Shown one piece after another: positions 1 through 7,855 of a stretch of 45,559 nucleotides of DNA. A program made the position numbers and the translations under genes. This DNA comes from Mycobacterium hubeiense (GTDB taxonomy: Bacteria > Actinomycetota > Actinomycetes > Mycobacteriales > Mycobacteriaceae). The notes below the pieces were generated by a model. That model had not been told where the DNA came from. It saw only the letters and a list, made by a program, of their open reading frames with translations, and made no database searches. The stretch is from contig NZ_PIZU01000038.1 of NCBI RefSeq assembly GCF_002838065.1, positions 1 to 45,559 of the forward strand. Reading direction: 5' to 3'. Each line of letters begins with the position of its first letter. The first letter of the stretch is position 1.

Positions 1-56
1 TCAAGCCCCACATTTCGCAACAGCCCGCTCAGCGCGACTCAGCGCGCCCAAATCGT

Positions 57-455
57 CTAGAGCTGGGTGACGTTCTCCGGGCCCCAGTAGGCCTTCATCG
101 ACGCGATCTTGCCCTCGTCGTCGAACGTCATCACGCTGATGATCTCGATGCGCATCCGGCCCGCGTCGCCGAGGTCGATGGTGAGCGCCCAGAAGTAGGC
201 CGCTTCGTTGCCGAGCGCCCGCAACGTCACGACTTCGGTTTGGGCCTTGGCGTTTTCGATCGCGTTGTAGAAACCGCGTATCGCCGTGCGGCCGATGTGC
301 ACCTCTCCCCCGACGGGATCCTCGACGGTGGCGTCGTCGGCGTAGAGGTCGGCGACGCCGTCCGCGTCGCCCTTGGCGACCAGCTCGAGGTAGCGGTTGA
401 CGGTCTGGGTGATCTGCTCAGCCACGGGCCTCCGTGGCTGATCGAACGAATGCAT
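57..455 (-). CDS. Steroid delta-isomerase-like SnoaL/NTF2-fold protein
   Basis: A 132-residue single-domain protein of the ketosteroid isomerase type, whose family moves the double bond of 3-oxo-delta5 steroids to delta4. Aligned by eye with the Pseudomonas enzyme it keeps the family motif YADDATVEDPVG, the general base Asp46, the active-site Tyr22 and the C-terminal KAYW (Trp124). The oxyanion-hole Asp (Asp103 in Pseudomonas, in VIDVM) is replaced by Ser107 in EIISVM, so isomerase activity is not assured and it may be a related SnoaL-like protein. I chose the ATG at 455 because the fold starts right after it; longer upstream extension reads antisense-like sequence into the neighbour. It lies 10 bp after the stop of the DUF255 gene and is probably the last gene of the mca run. 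Cytosolic. Confidence 0.8.
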   Translation of the reverse strand: MHSFDQPRRPVAEQITQTVNRYLELVAKGDADGVADLYADDATVEDPVGGEVHIGRTAIRGFYNAIENAKAQTEVVTLRALGNEAAYFWALTIDLGDAGRMRIEIISVMTFDDEGKIASMKAYWGPENVTQL

Positions 456-465
456 GGCCGCGAGG

Positions 466-2475
466 CTACACGGCCGCGCCCAGCGCGTCGGCGAGTTCCC
501 CGACGGTGGTGACGGGCAGATCGCACACCTTGCCACGGCAGACGTAGGCCGCGTCGGCACCGCCGACGCGGTCACGGTCGGCCAGCAGCGGCGACGAGTT
601 CACCGCGCCGCCGACGACGATGGCGCCGCCGGGCGCCAATCGGCGCGCGGCGGCCAGCAGCTGCGAGTCGGCGGGATCGCAGGCCACCGCGATCTGAAGG
701 GGTCCGCGCACCGCGGCCTCGGCGACGGCCAGCCAATGTCCGCCCGAGCGTGGCACCTTGGCGAGGATCGGCGTCGCAGTCGCCAGCGTGGCGTCGGCGG
801 TAGCGGCGTAGCGTTCGCTGCCGGTCAGGTGCGCGGCAATCTGCAGGGCCTCCGCGATCAGCGATGCCCCCGACGGGGTGGCGCCGTCGAGCGGATCGGC
901 GGGCCGCATCATCAGCCGCTCGGCGTCGTCGGCGGTGTCGAACCACCTGCCGGGGCGGTCGGGGTCGGCGAAGTGATCCAGCGCGATGTCGATCAGCCCG
1001 GTGGTCGGCGACAGCCAGGACGCCTCGCCGGTGAGCTGGTACAGCGTCAACAGGCCGGTGGCCAACGCCGCGTGGTCCTCCAGGATGGCGGCGCTGTCGC
1101 CGACGCGACCGCCGAGGCTGGCGCGGCGCAACCGCCCGTCGACGAGATGAAGATCCAGAAGCCGGCGGGCGCAACCCGTTGCGGCAGCCAGCAATTCGGG
1201 CGCATCCAACGCGACGCTGGCCTCGGCCAACGCCGTGATGGCCAAGCCGTTCCAGGCGGTGATGACCTTGTCGTCACGGCCCGGCTGGGGCCGTCTCAGC
1301 CGGGCGGCCAGCAGCGTCGTGCGCACCCGCTCGAACCGCTCAGCATCGGAAGGATCGGCCAGGAGTTGGAGCACCGAGCTGCCGTGCTCGAAGGTGCCGC
1401 TATCGGTGACATTGAAAACCGAAGCGGCCCAACGCCCGTCGTCGTCGCCCAGCACCTCACGCAGCTGCGCGGGCGTCCAGACGTAGGTCAGGCCCTCGCG
1501 GCCGTCGGCGTCGGCGTCCAGCGAGGACGTGAACATGCCGTCGGCGCCCAAGTCAGAGATGAGGAACCGGGCCGTCTCCCCAGCCACCTTGCGCGCCAAC
1601 GGGTTCGACGTCCGTCGCGCCCAGTGCGCGTACACCCGCAGCAGCAGCGCATTGTCGTAGAGCATCTTCTCGAAGTGCGGCACCACCCACGACGCGTCGA
1701 CGCTGTAGCGGGCGAATCCGCCGGCCAGCTGGTCGTAGATCCCGCCGCGGGCCATCGCCGTGCAGGTGCGCTCCACCGCTTCCAACGGAAGCACGTCGCC
1801 GGTGCGTTCGTGAGCGCGCAGCAGTGCCTCGAGCAACGCCGACGGCGGGAATTTCGGTGCACCGCCGAACCCGCCGCGTTCGACGTCCTCGTCGCGCAGC
1901 ACGGTTGCCACGGCGTGATCGCATAACGCCGCCACCACCGGCGGCCCGCCGCCGGGCAGGCCCGAGGCCATCGACTGCAGTTCGGCGGCGATCTTGTCGG
2001 ACGCCGCCTCGACTTCGGAACGGCGGCTACGCCAGGTCTCGGAGACGGCCTCGAGCAGCTGCAGGAAGTTCGATTTCGGGTAGTACGTGCCGCAGAAGAA
2101 CGGCCGCCCGTCGGGAGTCAGGAAGCAGGTCATCGGCCAACCGCCCTGCCCGGTCAGCGCGACGGTGGCGGTCATGTAGACGGCGTCGATGTCGGGCCGC
2201 TCCTCGCGGTCGACCTTGATGCAGACGAAGCGGTCGTTCATCAACGCGGCGACGTCGTCGTCCTCGAACGACTCGTGGGCCATCACGTGGCACCAGTGGC
2301 AGGCGGCGTATCCGATCGACAACAGAATCGGCACGTCGCGCTGCGCCGCCTCGGCCAGCGCCTCGGGCGTCCACTGCCGCCAGTGCACCGGATTGTCGGC
2401 GTGCTGGCGCAGATACGGGCTGGTGGCCCCGCCGAGGGTGTTACCCGCCGGGCTCATTCTTGGGTCTCGTGTCAT
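466..2475 (-). CDS. DUF255 thioredoxin-fold protein (YyaL/SSP411 family; Rv1084-like)
   Basis: About 669 residues, the usual length for this family. The N-terminal third is a thioredoxin-like DUF255 domain with the hallmark motif ACHWCHVMAHESF, a CxxC-type pair at Cys59 and Cys62, preceded by SPYLRQHADNPVHW. The remainder is an alpha/alpha-toroid-like region as in N-acylglucosamine epimerase-type proteins. The biochemical role of the family is not settled; a redox or spermatogenesis-associated role is quoted for eukaryotic relatives, so I assign none. The ATG at 2475 overlaps the end of the preceding gene by 35 bp; an internal ATG at 2457 (MSPAGN) also begins before the conserved sequence and is almost as likely. 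Position after the mca gene pair agrees with recalled Rv1082-Rv1083-Rv1084 order. Confidence 0.9.
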   Translation of the reverse strand: MTRDPRMSPAGNTLGGATSPYLRQHADNPVHWRQWTPEALAEAAQRDVPILLSIGYAACHWCHVMAHESFEDDDVAALMNDRFVCIKVDREERPDIDAVYMTATVALTGQGGWPMTCFLTPDGRPFFCGTYYPKSNFLQLLEAVSETWRSRRSEVEAASDKIAAELQSMASGLPGGGPPVVAALCDHAVATVLRDEDVERGGFGGAPKFPPSALLEALLRAHERTGDVLPLEAVERTCTAMARGGIYDQLAGGFARYSVDASWVVPHFEKMLYDNALLLRVYAHWARRTSNPLARKVAGETARFLISDLGADGMFTSSLDADADGREGLTYVWTPAQLREVLGDDDGRWAASVFNVTDSGTFEHGSSVLQLLADPSDAERFERVRTTLLAARLRRPQPGRDDKVITAWNGLAITALAEASVALDAPELLAAATGCARRLLDLHLVDGRLRRASLGGRVGDSAAILEDHAALATGLLTLYQLTGEASWLSPTTGLIDIALDHFADPDRPGRWFDTADDAERLMMRPADPLDGATPSGASLIAEALQIAAHLTGSERYAATADATLATATPILAKVPRSGGHWLAVAEAAVRGPLQIAVACDPADSQLLAAARRLAPGGAIVVGGAVNSSPLLADRDRVGGADAAYVCRGKVCDLPVTTVGELADALGAAV

Positions 2476-2704
2476 CGGGCTCGACCGTGCCCTCGTCGAC
2501 GGCCTGATCGGGCTCGGGATGGTCGCGGTCGAAGGATTCCGGCAGGTTGCGCAGATGCCGGTTCATCGACCAGACCAGCAGGAACGTGCCGATGAGCAGC
2601 AGCACCACGATGACCAGCCCGAACGGGCTGGCCTTGCCGAAGTCCGGCCCGCGGCGTTGGTCCTCGGCCAGCAGGGTGACGGCGAGCATCAGAGCATCGG
2701 TCAT
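2441..2704 (-). CDS. Small single-span membrane protein (Rv1083-like)
   Basis: An 87-residue protein with an N-terminal stretch MTDALMLAVTLLAEDQRRG, one clear membrane segment at about residues 27-46 (FGLVIVVLLLIGTFLLVWSM) and a charged, acidic C-terminal tail (residues 47-87). Its ATG shares four bases with the mca stop (ATGA at 2701-2704), which fixes the start and indicates translational coupling. Its 3' end overlaps the start of the DUF255 gene. No catalytic motif is visible. The strict coupling to mca suggests a membrane accessory role linked to mycothiol-dependent detoxification, but that is inference from position only. Confidence 0.85.
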   Translation of the reverse strand: MTDALMLAVTLLAEDQRRGPDFGKASPFGLVIVVLLLIGTFLLVWSMNRHLRNLPESFDRDHPEPDQAVDEGTVEPDDTRPKNEPGG

Positions 2705-3567
2705 GGCTCGATCCCCGCGAACAGGTCGGTTTCGGGTAGGGACACCGGAACCCGCGAACGGGCCAGTTCGAATTCCTCGGTGGGCCACAACCGTTGCTGC
2801 CACTCGATCGGCGCGTGGAAGAAATCGCCCGTCGGGTCGATCTGGGTGGCGTGGGCACGCAGCGCATCGTCACGCTGGGCGAAGTACTTGGCGCATTCGA
2901 TGCGGGTGGTCACCCGTTTGGCGAACACGTCGTGCTCGGGATCCCAATGCTTGAGCCACTTTTCGAACGGACCCTGCTGGCCGTGCTTGGCGAACTCGTC
3001 CTGCAGCAGTTGCATCCGCTGGCGCAGGAAGCCGTGGTTGTAGTACAGCTTCGAGACCGCCCACGGCTCGCCGGCGTCGGGGAACATCCGGTAATCAGCG
3101 GCGGCTTCGTAGGCCGCGACCGACACCTGATGGCAGCGGATGTGGTCGGGGTGCGGGTAGCCGCCGTTCTCGTCGTAGGTGGTCATCACGTGCGGTTTGA
3201 ATTCGCGGACCACCTTCACCAGCGCCTCGGTCGGCTGCTCCAGCGGCACCACCGCGAAGCAGCCCTCGGGCAGCGGCGGCGGCGGATCGCCCTCCGGCAG
3301 CCCGGAGTCCACGAAGCCCAGCCAGTGATGCTCGACGCCGAGGATCTCGGCGGCCTTGGCCATCTCGTCGCGGCGGATCTCGGCCATCCGGCCGTGGACC
3401 TCGGGCAGGTCCATGGCCGGATTGAGGATGTCGCCGCGTTCGCCGCCGGTCAGCGTCACGACCAGCACCCGCACGCCTTCGTCGGCGTAACGGGCCATAG
3501 TGGCGGCGCCCTTGCTGGACTCGTCGTCCGGGTGGGCATGCACCGCCATCAACCGCAGTTCACTCAT
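2701..3567 (-). CDS. mca: Mycothiol S-conjugate amidase Mca
   Basis: A 288-residue zinc hydrolase of the MshB/PIG-L (LmbE) family. Mca cleaves mycothiol S-conjugates of electrophiles and drugs to a mercapturic acid, which is exported, and glucosaminyl-inositol, which is recycled. The metal site is visible: HPDDE at residues 12-16 (ligands His12 and Asp15) and PHPDH near residue 140 (third ligand His142). Length matches Mca rather than the slightly longer MshB, and the tail ending EFELARSRVPVSLPE is Mca-like. It is the first gene of a minus-strand run with the small membrane protein (4-base overlap) and the DUF255 gene, and diverges from the DUF4307 gene across a 75-bp spacer. Confidence 0.95.
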   Translation of the reverse strand: MSELRLMAVHAHPDDESSKGAATMARYADEGVRVLVVTLTGGERGDILNPAMDLPEVHGRMAEIRRDEMAKAAEILGVEHHWLGFVDSGLPEGDPPPPLPEGCFAVVPLEQPTEALVKVVREFKPHVMTTYDENGGYPHPDHIRCHQVSVAAYEAAADYRMFPDAGEPWAVSKLYYNHGFLRQRMQLLQDEFAKHGQQGPFEKWLKHWDPEHDVFAKRVTTRIECAKYFAQRDDALRAHATQIDPTGDFFHAPIEWQQRLWPTEEFELARSRVPVSLPETDLFAGIEP

Positions 3568-3605
3568 TTCGTCTTATCCAACTACGGGGTCGCCTTACCT
3601 ATGCC

Positions 3606-3632
3606 TTGCCGGGTGTTGTCCCGCTCTATAGT
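3606..3632 (+). promoter_or_regulatory. Probable sigma-A-type promoter for the DUF4307 gene
   Basis: TTGCCG at 3606-3611 and TATAGT at 3627-3632 are separated by 15 bp. The second is a close match to a mycobacterial -10 box. Transcription from it would start within a few bases of the ATG at 3643, giving a very short or absent leader. Inference from sequence only. Confidence 0.5.
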
Positions 3633-3642
3633 TCCAGTCCTG

Positions 3643-4065
3643 ATGATCGAGCGCCCCGCCGCCCGCTACGGGCAACAACGACTGTCGCGGCGAACCCGCC
3701 GCTGGATCGTCGTCGGGCTGGCCGTCCTGGCGGCCGCGGCGGGCCTGACCATCGCGATCGTCGGCGCGCAGAGGCTGGGCAGCAGCGAAGTCGAGGGCGA
3801 ACTCGGCGCGTACCGGCTCATCGACGACGAAACCGTAGAGGTGACGATCAGCGTCACGCGCGACGACCCGTCGCGGCCCGCGGTGTGCATCGTGCGGGCC
3901 CGCTCCATCGACGGCGGCGAAACCGGGCGTCGGGAGGTGCTGGTGCCGCCGTCGTCGCAGGCCACGGTGCAGGTGACGACGATCGTCAAATCCACCCGCC
4001 CGCCGGTTGTCGGCGACGTCTACGGCTGCGGCACCGACGTGCCGTCGTACCTGGTGGCGCCCTAA
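3643..4065 (+). CDS. DUF4307 membrane-anchored protein (Rv1081c-like)
   Basis: A 140-residue protein with a basic N-terminus (residues 1-22, rich in Arg), one transmembrane segment at about residues 23-43 (IVVGLAVLAAAAGLTIAIVGA) and an extracytoplasmic domain that is probably a small beta fold. Two cysteines in the outer domain (in AVCIVRA and VYGCGTD) could form a disulfide. This matches the actinobacterial DUF4307 family of unknown function that sits beside mca and greA in mycobacteria. The reading frame is open upstream of the ATG, but that part is antisense to mca and has no family match, so 3643 is the start. It diverges from mca. Confidence 0.85.
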   Translation: MIERPAARYGQQRLSRRTRRWIVVGLAVLAAAAGLTIAIVGAQRLGSSEVEGELGAYRLIDDETVEVTISVTRDDPSRPAVCIVRARSIDGGETGRREVLVPPSSQATVQVTTIVKSTRPPVVGDVYGCGTDVPSYLVAP

Positions 4066-4075
4066 CGCACAGCAA

Positions 4076-4201
4076 ACGGCGGGCTGCCGTCGCGTAAAAA
4101 CCCGCTGGCTGCGCGGTGGTAGCATGGTGCGATACACGGTTCCTGCTGGGACCGTGTATTGCTGCATTAGCGCGCGAATAGGCGCCTCGTTTGCGGCAAT
4201 A
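4076..4201 (+). promoter_or_regulatory. Structured leader upstream of greA with alternative hairpins
   Basis: The 216-bp gap before greA holds several inverted repeats. A short one, ACGGC/GCCGT, lies at 4076-4090. A strong one pairs ATACACGGT (4132-4140) with ACCGTGTAT (4151-4159) and continues inward through TCC/GGG to a TGCT tetraloop, about 12 pairs. A second pairs TATTGCTGCA (4157-4166) with TGCGGCAATA (4192-4201), with one G-U. The two long stems share bases 4157-4159, so they compete at their edge. This could be a terminator/antiterminator, a regulatory leader for greA, or in part a DNA operator. No T-run follows, so it is not a classical intrinsic terminator. Confidence 0.5.
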
Positions 4202-4281
4202 CATGCAACCCAGTTCCCCAGCAGCGACGGCATGAGACTTCTTACGCGAAAAGCGCGAGACGACGACAGGAGCGCGACGAC

Positions 4282-4776
4282 ATGACCGACACACAGGTCA
4301 CCTGGCTGACCCAGGAGGCATACGACCGGCTGAAGGCAGAACTCGATCAGCTGATCGCCAACCGACCGGTCATCGCCGCCGAGATCAACGACCGCCGCGA
4401 AGAGGGCGACCTGCGCGAGAACGGCGGCTACCACGCCGCCCGCGAGGAGCAGGGCCAGCAGGAGGCCCGCATCCGCCAGCTGCAGGAGCTGCTGAACAAC
4501 GCCAAGGTGGGCGAGGCGCCCAAGCAGTCCGGCGTCGCGCTGCCCGGCTCGGTCGTCACGGTCTACTACAACGACAACAAGAAGGACACCGAGACGTTCC
4601 TGATCGCCACCCGCCAGGAGGGCGTGTCCGACGGCAAGCTCGAGGTGTACTCGCCGAACTCCCCGCTGGGCGGCGCGCTGATCGACGCCAAGGAAGGCGA
4701 GACCCGCACGTACACGGTGCCCAACGGCAACACCGTCAAGGTGACGCTGGTCAAGGCCGAGCCCTACCACTCCTGA
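4282..4776 (+). CDS. greA: Transcription elongation factor GreA
   Basis: A 164-residue Gre factor that enters the RNA polymerase secondary channel and stimulates cleavage of backtracked RNA. The N-terminal coiled coil (about residues 10-80) carries at its tip EEGDLRENGGYHAAREE; the acidic pair Asp43/Glu46 corresponds to the catalytic carboxylates of the family. The C-terminal FKBP-like domain (about 85-164) contains GSVVTVYYNDN and the typical YSPNSPLGGALIDAKEGE. The ATG at 4282 is preceded by AGGAG. A complex leader lies upstream. In recalled M. tuberculosis order greA sits between Rv1081c and metB, as here. Confidence 0.97.
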   Translation: MTDTQVTWLTQEAYDRLKAELDQLIANRPVIAAEINDRREEGDLRENGGYHAAREEQGQQEARIRQLQELLNNAKVGEAPKQSGVALPGSVVTVYYNDNKKDTETFLIATRQEGVSDGKLEVYSPNSPLGGALIDAKEGETRTYTVPNGNTVKVTLVKAEPYHS

Positions 4777-4812
4777 CGCGGGCGGGTTTTGGCGCGGGTT
4801 ACAGTCCCGCGT

Positions 4813-5475
4813 ATGGCGCAGATCGCCGAGGACCTGTTTCTGCTGTTGCTGGACAACGCATCCGCACAGCCCGGTCTGGATCGACCACGCCGCGAGCGGG
4901 TGCTGACCGCGGCCGTGCTGCTGGACCTCGCGCACGCATGCCGGATTCGGCCCGCGATGGCGGGGGAACCGATTGAGGCGGGGATGCTGGTGGCGCTGGC
5001 GGCGCCCGGACCGATGGATCCCGTCGTCGAGCCGGCGTTTCAACTGCTGCTGCGACGTCCGCTGAAGCCGGAGACGGCCCTGGCCAAGCTGCGCAAGCAC
5101 ACCCAGGACAATTTGATCTCCTACCTCGAGGCGACGGGTCAGATTCGACGTGTTCGCTTGCAGTCCAAGCGTTTCAGCCGTCCATATGCCTGGCCGCTGA
5201 CCAACCGGGACCGGGTGAGTGCGGCCCGCTCGGCGTTGCTGTCGGCGTTGTTCGACGGGCAGTCCCCGACGCCACCGACAGCGGCGATCATCTCGCTGCT
5301 GCATGCCGTCGACGGGCTGGGTGCGCTGCTGAGCCTCAACGATCGCGGCTGGCGATATGTGCACGCCCGCGCGACCGAAATCTCCACCGGCAGTTGGGTT
5401 GACGAGGAATCGATGGCGCTGCCGGAGATGAACCTTGCGATGACGACGGCGGTGGTGCGGTCAGCGCTGATGTGA
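4813..5475 (+). CDS. GPP34 (GOLPH3/Vps74-like) family protein
   Basis: A 220-residue protein beginning MAQIAEDLFLLLLDN, the typical opening of actinobacterial GPP34 proteins, with RLTAAVLLDLA-like helices and a LLALFDG-type segment near the end. Eukaryotic GOLPH3/Vps74 binds phosphatidylinositol-4-phosphate and Golgi glycosyltransferases; the bacterial role is unknown, so a phosphoinositide-binding or envelope-trafficking function is only possible. An inverted repeat CGCGGG/CCCGCG (4793-4798 and 4806-4811) sits immediately before the ATG and could occlude initiation. The 5' extension to 4789 lacks a family match. I do not recall a gene at this place between greA and metB in M. tuberculosis. 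It converges on metB with 25 bp between stops. Confidence 0.8.
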   Translation: MAQIAEDLFLLLLDNASAQPGLDRPRRERVLTAAVLLDLAHACRIRPAMAGEPIEAGMLVALAAPGPMDPVVEPAFQLLLRRPLKPETALAKLRKHTQDNLISYLEATGQIRRVRLQSKRFSRPYAWPLTNRDRVSAARSALLSALFDGQSPTPPTAAIISLLHAVDGLGALLSLNDRGWRYVHARATEISTGSWVDEESMALPEMNLAMTTAVVRSALM

Positions 5476-5500
5476 CCTTTGACCGCCAAGCAGTGAGACG

Positions 5501-6649
5501 TCAAGAGCCTAGCGCTTGGTCAAGGTCGGCCAGCAGGTCGGCGACGTCTTCGATGCCCACCGACAGCCGCACCAGATCATCGGGCACCTCCAGCTGCGAG
5601 CCCGCCGTCGACGCGTGCGTCATCGCACCGGGATGCTCGATCAACGACTCGACCCCGCCCAGCGACTCGGCGAGAATGAAAACCTTTGTGCGGGCGCATA
5701 AATCGCGTGCGGCTTGGATCCCGCCCCGCAGCCGCACCGAGACCATCCCACCGAACCCGCTCATCTGCTTGGCGGCGACGTCATGGCCGGGATGGCTGGG
5801 CAGCCCGGGGTAGAGCACCTTCTCGATCGCCGGATGCCCGTCGAGAAACTCCGCGACCAGCGCGGCGTTCTCGCTGTGCCGCTGCATGCGCAGCACCAGC
5901 GTCTTGAGCCCACGCATGGTCAGATACGCGTCGAACGGCCCCGGCACCGCGCCGGCGCCGTTCTGCAGGAAGCCGAACTTGGCGTCGAGTTCCTCGTCGT
6001 TGGTCAGCAGCGCGCCGCCCACCACATCGGAATGCCCGCCGATGTACTTCGTCGTCGAATGCAGCACGATGTCGGCACCCAACAGGAGCGGCTGCTGCAA
6101 CGCCGGGGAAGCAAACGTGTTGTCCACCAACACCTTCGAGTTCGACGTCGCCGCGATCTGGGCGATCGCACCGATATCGGCGATTGACAGCAGCGGGTTG
6201 GTCGGCGTCTCCACCCAGATCAGCCTGGTGCGCGACGTGATCGCCACCCGCACAGCGTCGAGGTCCGACAGCGCCACGGGCGTGTAGCTGATCCCCCACT
6301 GCGTGAAGACCTTGTCGACGAGCCGGAAGGTGCCGCCGTAGGCGTCGTCGGGGATCACCACGTGGTCGCCGGGCCGCAGTATCGCGCGCAGCGCGCAGTC
6401 GGTGGCCGCCATTCCGGAGGAGAACGCCCGCCCGAACGCCGCCTCCTCCACCGCGGCCAGCGACGCCTCCAGCGCGGCGCGCGTGGGGTTGCCGGTGCGG
6501 GCGTACTCGTAGCCGCCCCGCAATCCGCCGACGCCGTCCTGGGCGAACGTCGAGCTGGCATAGATGGGGGCGTTGACGGCGCCGGTGCCCGGATCCGGCC
6601 GGAAACCGGCGTGGATGGCCTTGGTCGCCAGGCCTTTGTAGTCACTCAT
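5501..6649 (-). CDS. metB: Cystathionine gamma-synthase MetB
   Basis: A 382-residue fold-type I PLP enzyme of the Cys/Met metabolism family; joins an activated homoserine and cysteine to give cystathionine (transsulfuration towards methionine). Visible signatures: the N-terminal TKAIHAGFRPD, YARTGNPTRAALE, the phosphate-binding SSGMAA, the cofactor Asp in VLVDNTFASP, and the Schiff-base lysine Lys201 in STTKYIGGHSD. Actinobacterial members can also show cystathionine gamma-lyase activity, which cannot be told apart by eye. The start at 6649 is set by family length; seven bases upstream lies TACGCT, suggesting a leaderless mRNA. With cbs nearby, both directions of transsulfuration could be encoded in this region. 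Confidence 0.94.
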   Translation of the reverse strand: MSDYKGLATKAIHAGFRPDPGTGAVNAPIYASSTFAQDGVGGLRGGYEYARTGNPTRAALEASLAAVEEAAFGRAFSSGMAATDCALRAILRPGDHVVIPDDAYGGTFRLVDKVFTQWGISYTPVALSDLDAVRVAITSRTRLIWVETPTNPLLSIADIGAIAQIAATSNSKVLVDNTFASPALQQPLLLGADIVLHSTTKYIGGHSDVVGGALLTNDEELDAKFGFLQNGAGAVPGPFDAYLTMRGLKTLVLRMQRHSENAALVAEFLDGHPAIEKVLYPGLPSHPGHDVAAKQMSGFGGMVSVRLRGGIQAARDLCARTKVFILAESLGGVESLIEHPGAMTHASTAGSQLEVPDDLVRLSVGIEDVADLLADLDQALGS

Positions 6650-6682
6650 CCGGATCAGCGTAGCCAGGTGTAGACATAGGGC
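6650..6682. promoter_or_regulatory. 33-bp divergent leaderless promoter pair (metB / acyl-CoA dehydrogenase)
   Basis: On the minus strand TACGCT (6657-6662) lies 7 bases before the metB ATG. On the plus strand TAGACA (6671-6676) lies 6 bases before the ATG at 6683. Both fit a -10 element placed so that transcription starts at the start codon, as is common in mycobacteria. The -35 region of each promoter must lie inside the opposite gene, so the two are likely to interfere or be co-regulated. Confidence 0.5.
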
Positions 6683-7849
6683 ATGTCCACGCGTATCGAA
6701 GACCTGCTCGACCTCGACACCCTGCTGACGCCGGAGGACATTGAACTGCGCCAGACGGTGCGGCGATTCGGTGAGCAGCGGCTGCGCCCGCATGTCGCGG
6801 ACTGGTTCGAGGCCGGCGAAGTTCCGGTTCGCGAGCTGGCGTCCGATCTCGGCAAGCTGGGGCTTTTGGGCATGCATCTGAAGGGGTACGGCTGCGGCGG
6901 CTCGACCGCCACCGCCTACGGGCTGGTGTGCCAGGAGCTCGAGGCCGTGGACAGCGGGCTGCGCAGCCTGGTGTCGGTGCAGGGCTCGCTGGCGATGTTC
7001 GCGATCTACAAGCACGGCAGCGAGGAGCAGCGCACGCAGTGGCTACCGGCGATGGCCACCGGCGACGTGATCGGCTGCTTCGGGCTGACCGAACCGGATT
7101 TCGGGTCGAACCCGGCGGGGATGCGCACGACGGCACGCCGCGACGGCTCCGACTGGAGTCTCAACGGCTCCAAGATGTGGATCACCAACGGCTCGGTCGC
7201 CGACATCGCCATCGTGTGGGCGCGGGCCGAAGAAGGGATTCTCGGCTTCGTAGTGCCTACCGACACGACGGGCTTCACCGGCCGGGAGATGAAGCACAAA
7301 CTGTCGCTGCGGGCGTCGAACACCTCCGAATTGCACCTCGACGACGTCCGCCTGCCCGCCGACGCACAGCTGCCCGGCGCGCGGGGGTTGTCCGGACCGC
7401 TGAGCTGCTTGTCCGAAGCGCGGTTCGGGATTGTGTTCGGCGCTGTCGGCGCGGCCCGCGACTGCCTGCAGACCACACTGGACTATGTCGGGGTGCGCGA
7501 GGTGTTCGACAAGCCGCTGGCCGGATATCAGCTGACGCAAGCCAAGATCGCCGACATGGCCGTCGAACTGAGTAAGGCGCAGTTGCTGGCTTTGCATCTG
7601 GGCCGGCTCAAGGACGACGGACGCATCCGCCCCGAACAGGTCAGCGTCGGCAAGCTCAACAACGTGCGAGAGTCGCTCAAGATCGCCCGGGAGTGCCGAA
7701 CGCTATTGGGCGCCAACGGGATCACGCTGGAGTACCCGGTGCTGCGGCACGCCAACAACCTGGAGTCGGTGCTGACCTACGAGGGCACCTCCGAGGTGCA
7801 CCAGTTGGTGATCGGTGAAGCGCTGACGGGCGTCAGCGCTTTCCGCTGA
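6683..7849 (+). CDS. Acyl-CoA dehydrogenase, glutaryl-CoA dehydrogenase-like
   Basis: A 388-residue flavoprotein. Close resemblance to human/bacterial glutaryl-CoA dehydrogenase is visible in GYGCGGSTATAYGLVCQELE, VDSGLRSLVSVQGSLAM, GCFGLTEPDFGSNP, NGSKMWITNGSVADI and the C-terminal TYEGTSEVHQLVIGEALTG. The catalytic base is Glu367 in TYEGT, the position used by glutaryl- and short-chain enzymes. It would oxidise glutaryl-CoA or a related short-chain acyl-CoA, passing electrons to ETF. It lies between metB and the pra genes, where I recall no gene in M. tuberculosis; the nearest relative there would be FadE7 elsewhere. It converges on the first pra-like gene with 6 bp between the stops. Substrate is inferred only. 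Confidence 0.88.
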   Translation: MSTRIEDLLDLDTLLTPEDIELRQTVRRFGEQRLRPHVADWFEAGEVPVRELASDLGKLGLLGMHLKGYGCGGSTATAYGLVCQELEAVDSGLRSLVSVQGSLAMFAIYKHGSEEQRTQWLPAMATGDVIGCFGLTEPDFGSNPAGMRTTARRDGSDWSLNGSKMWITNGSVADIAIVWARAEEGILGFVVPTDTTGFTGREMKHKLSLRASNTSELHLDDVRLPADAQLPGARGLSGPLSCLSEARFGIVFGAVGAARDCLQTTLDYVGVREVFDKPLAGYQLTQAKIADMAVELSKAQLLALHLGRLKDDGRIRPEQVSVGKLNNVRESLKIARECRTLLGANGITLEYPVLRHANNLESVLTYEGTSEVHQLVIGEALTGVSAFR

Positions 7850-7855
7850 GCCTCG

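Noticed and set aside
1..56. Tandem CTCAGCGCG repeat at the left edge
   Set aside because: Only two 9-base units separated by one base; too short to mean anything.
3595..5364. A 589-codon open frame on the minus strand
   Set aside because: It is antisense to the DUF4307, greA and GPP34 genes, all recognised by motifs. Long antisense frames are expected in such GC-rich coding DNA.
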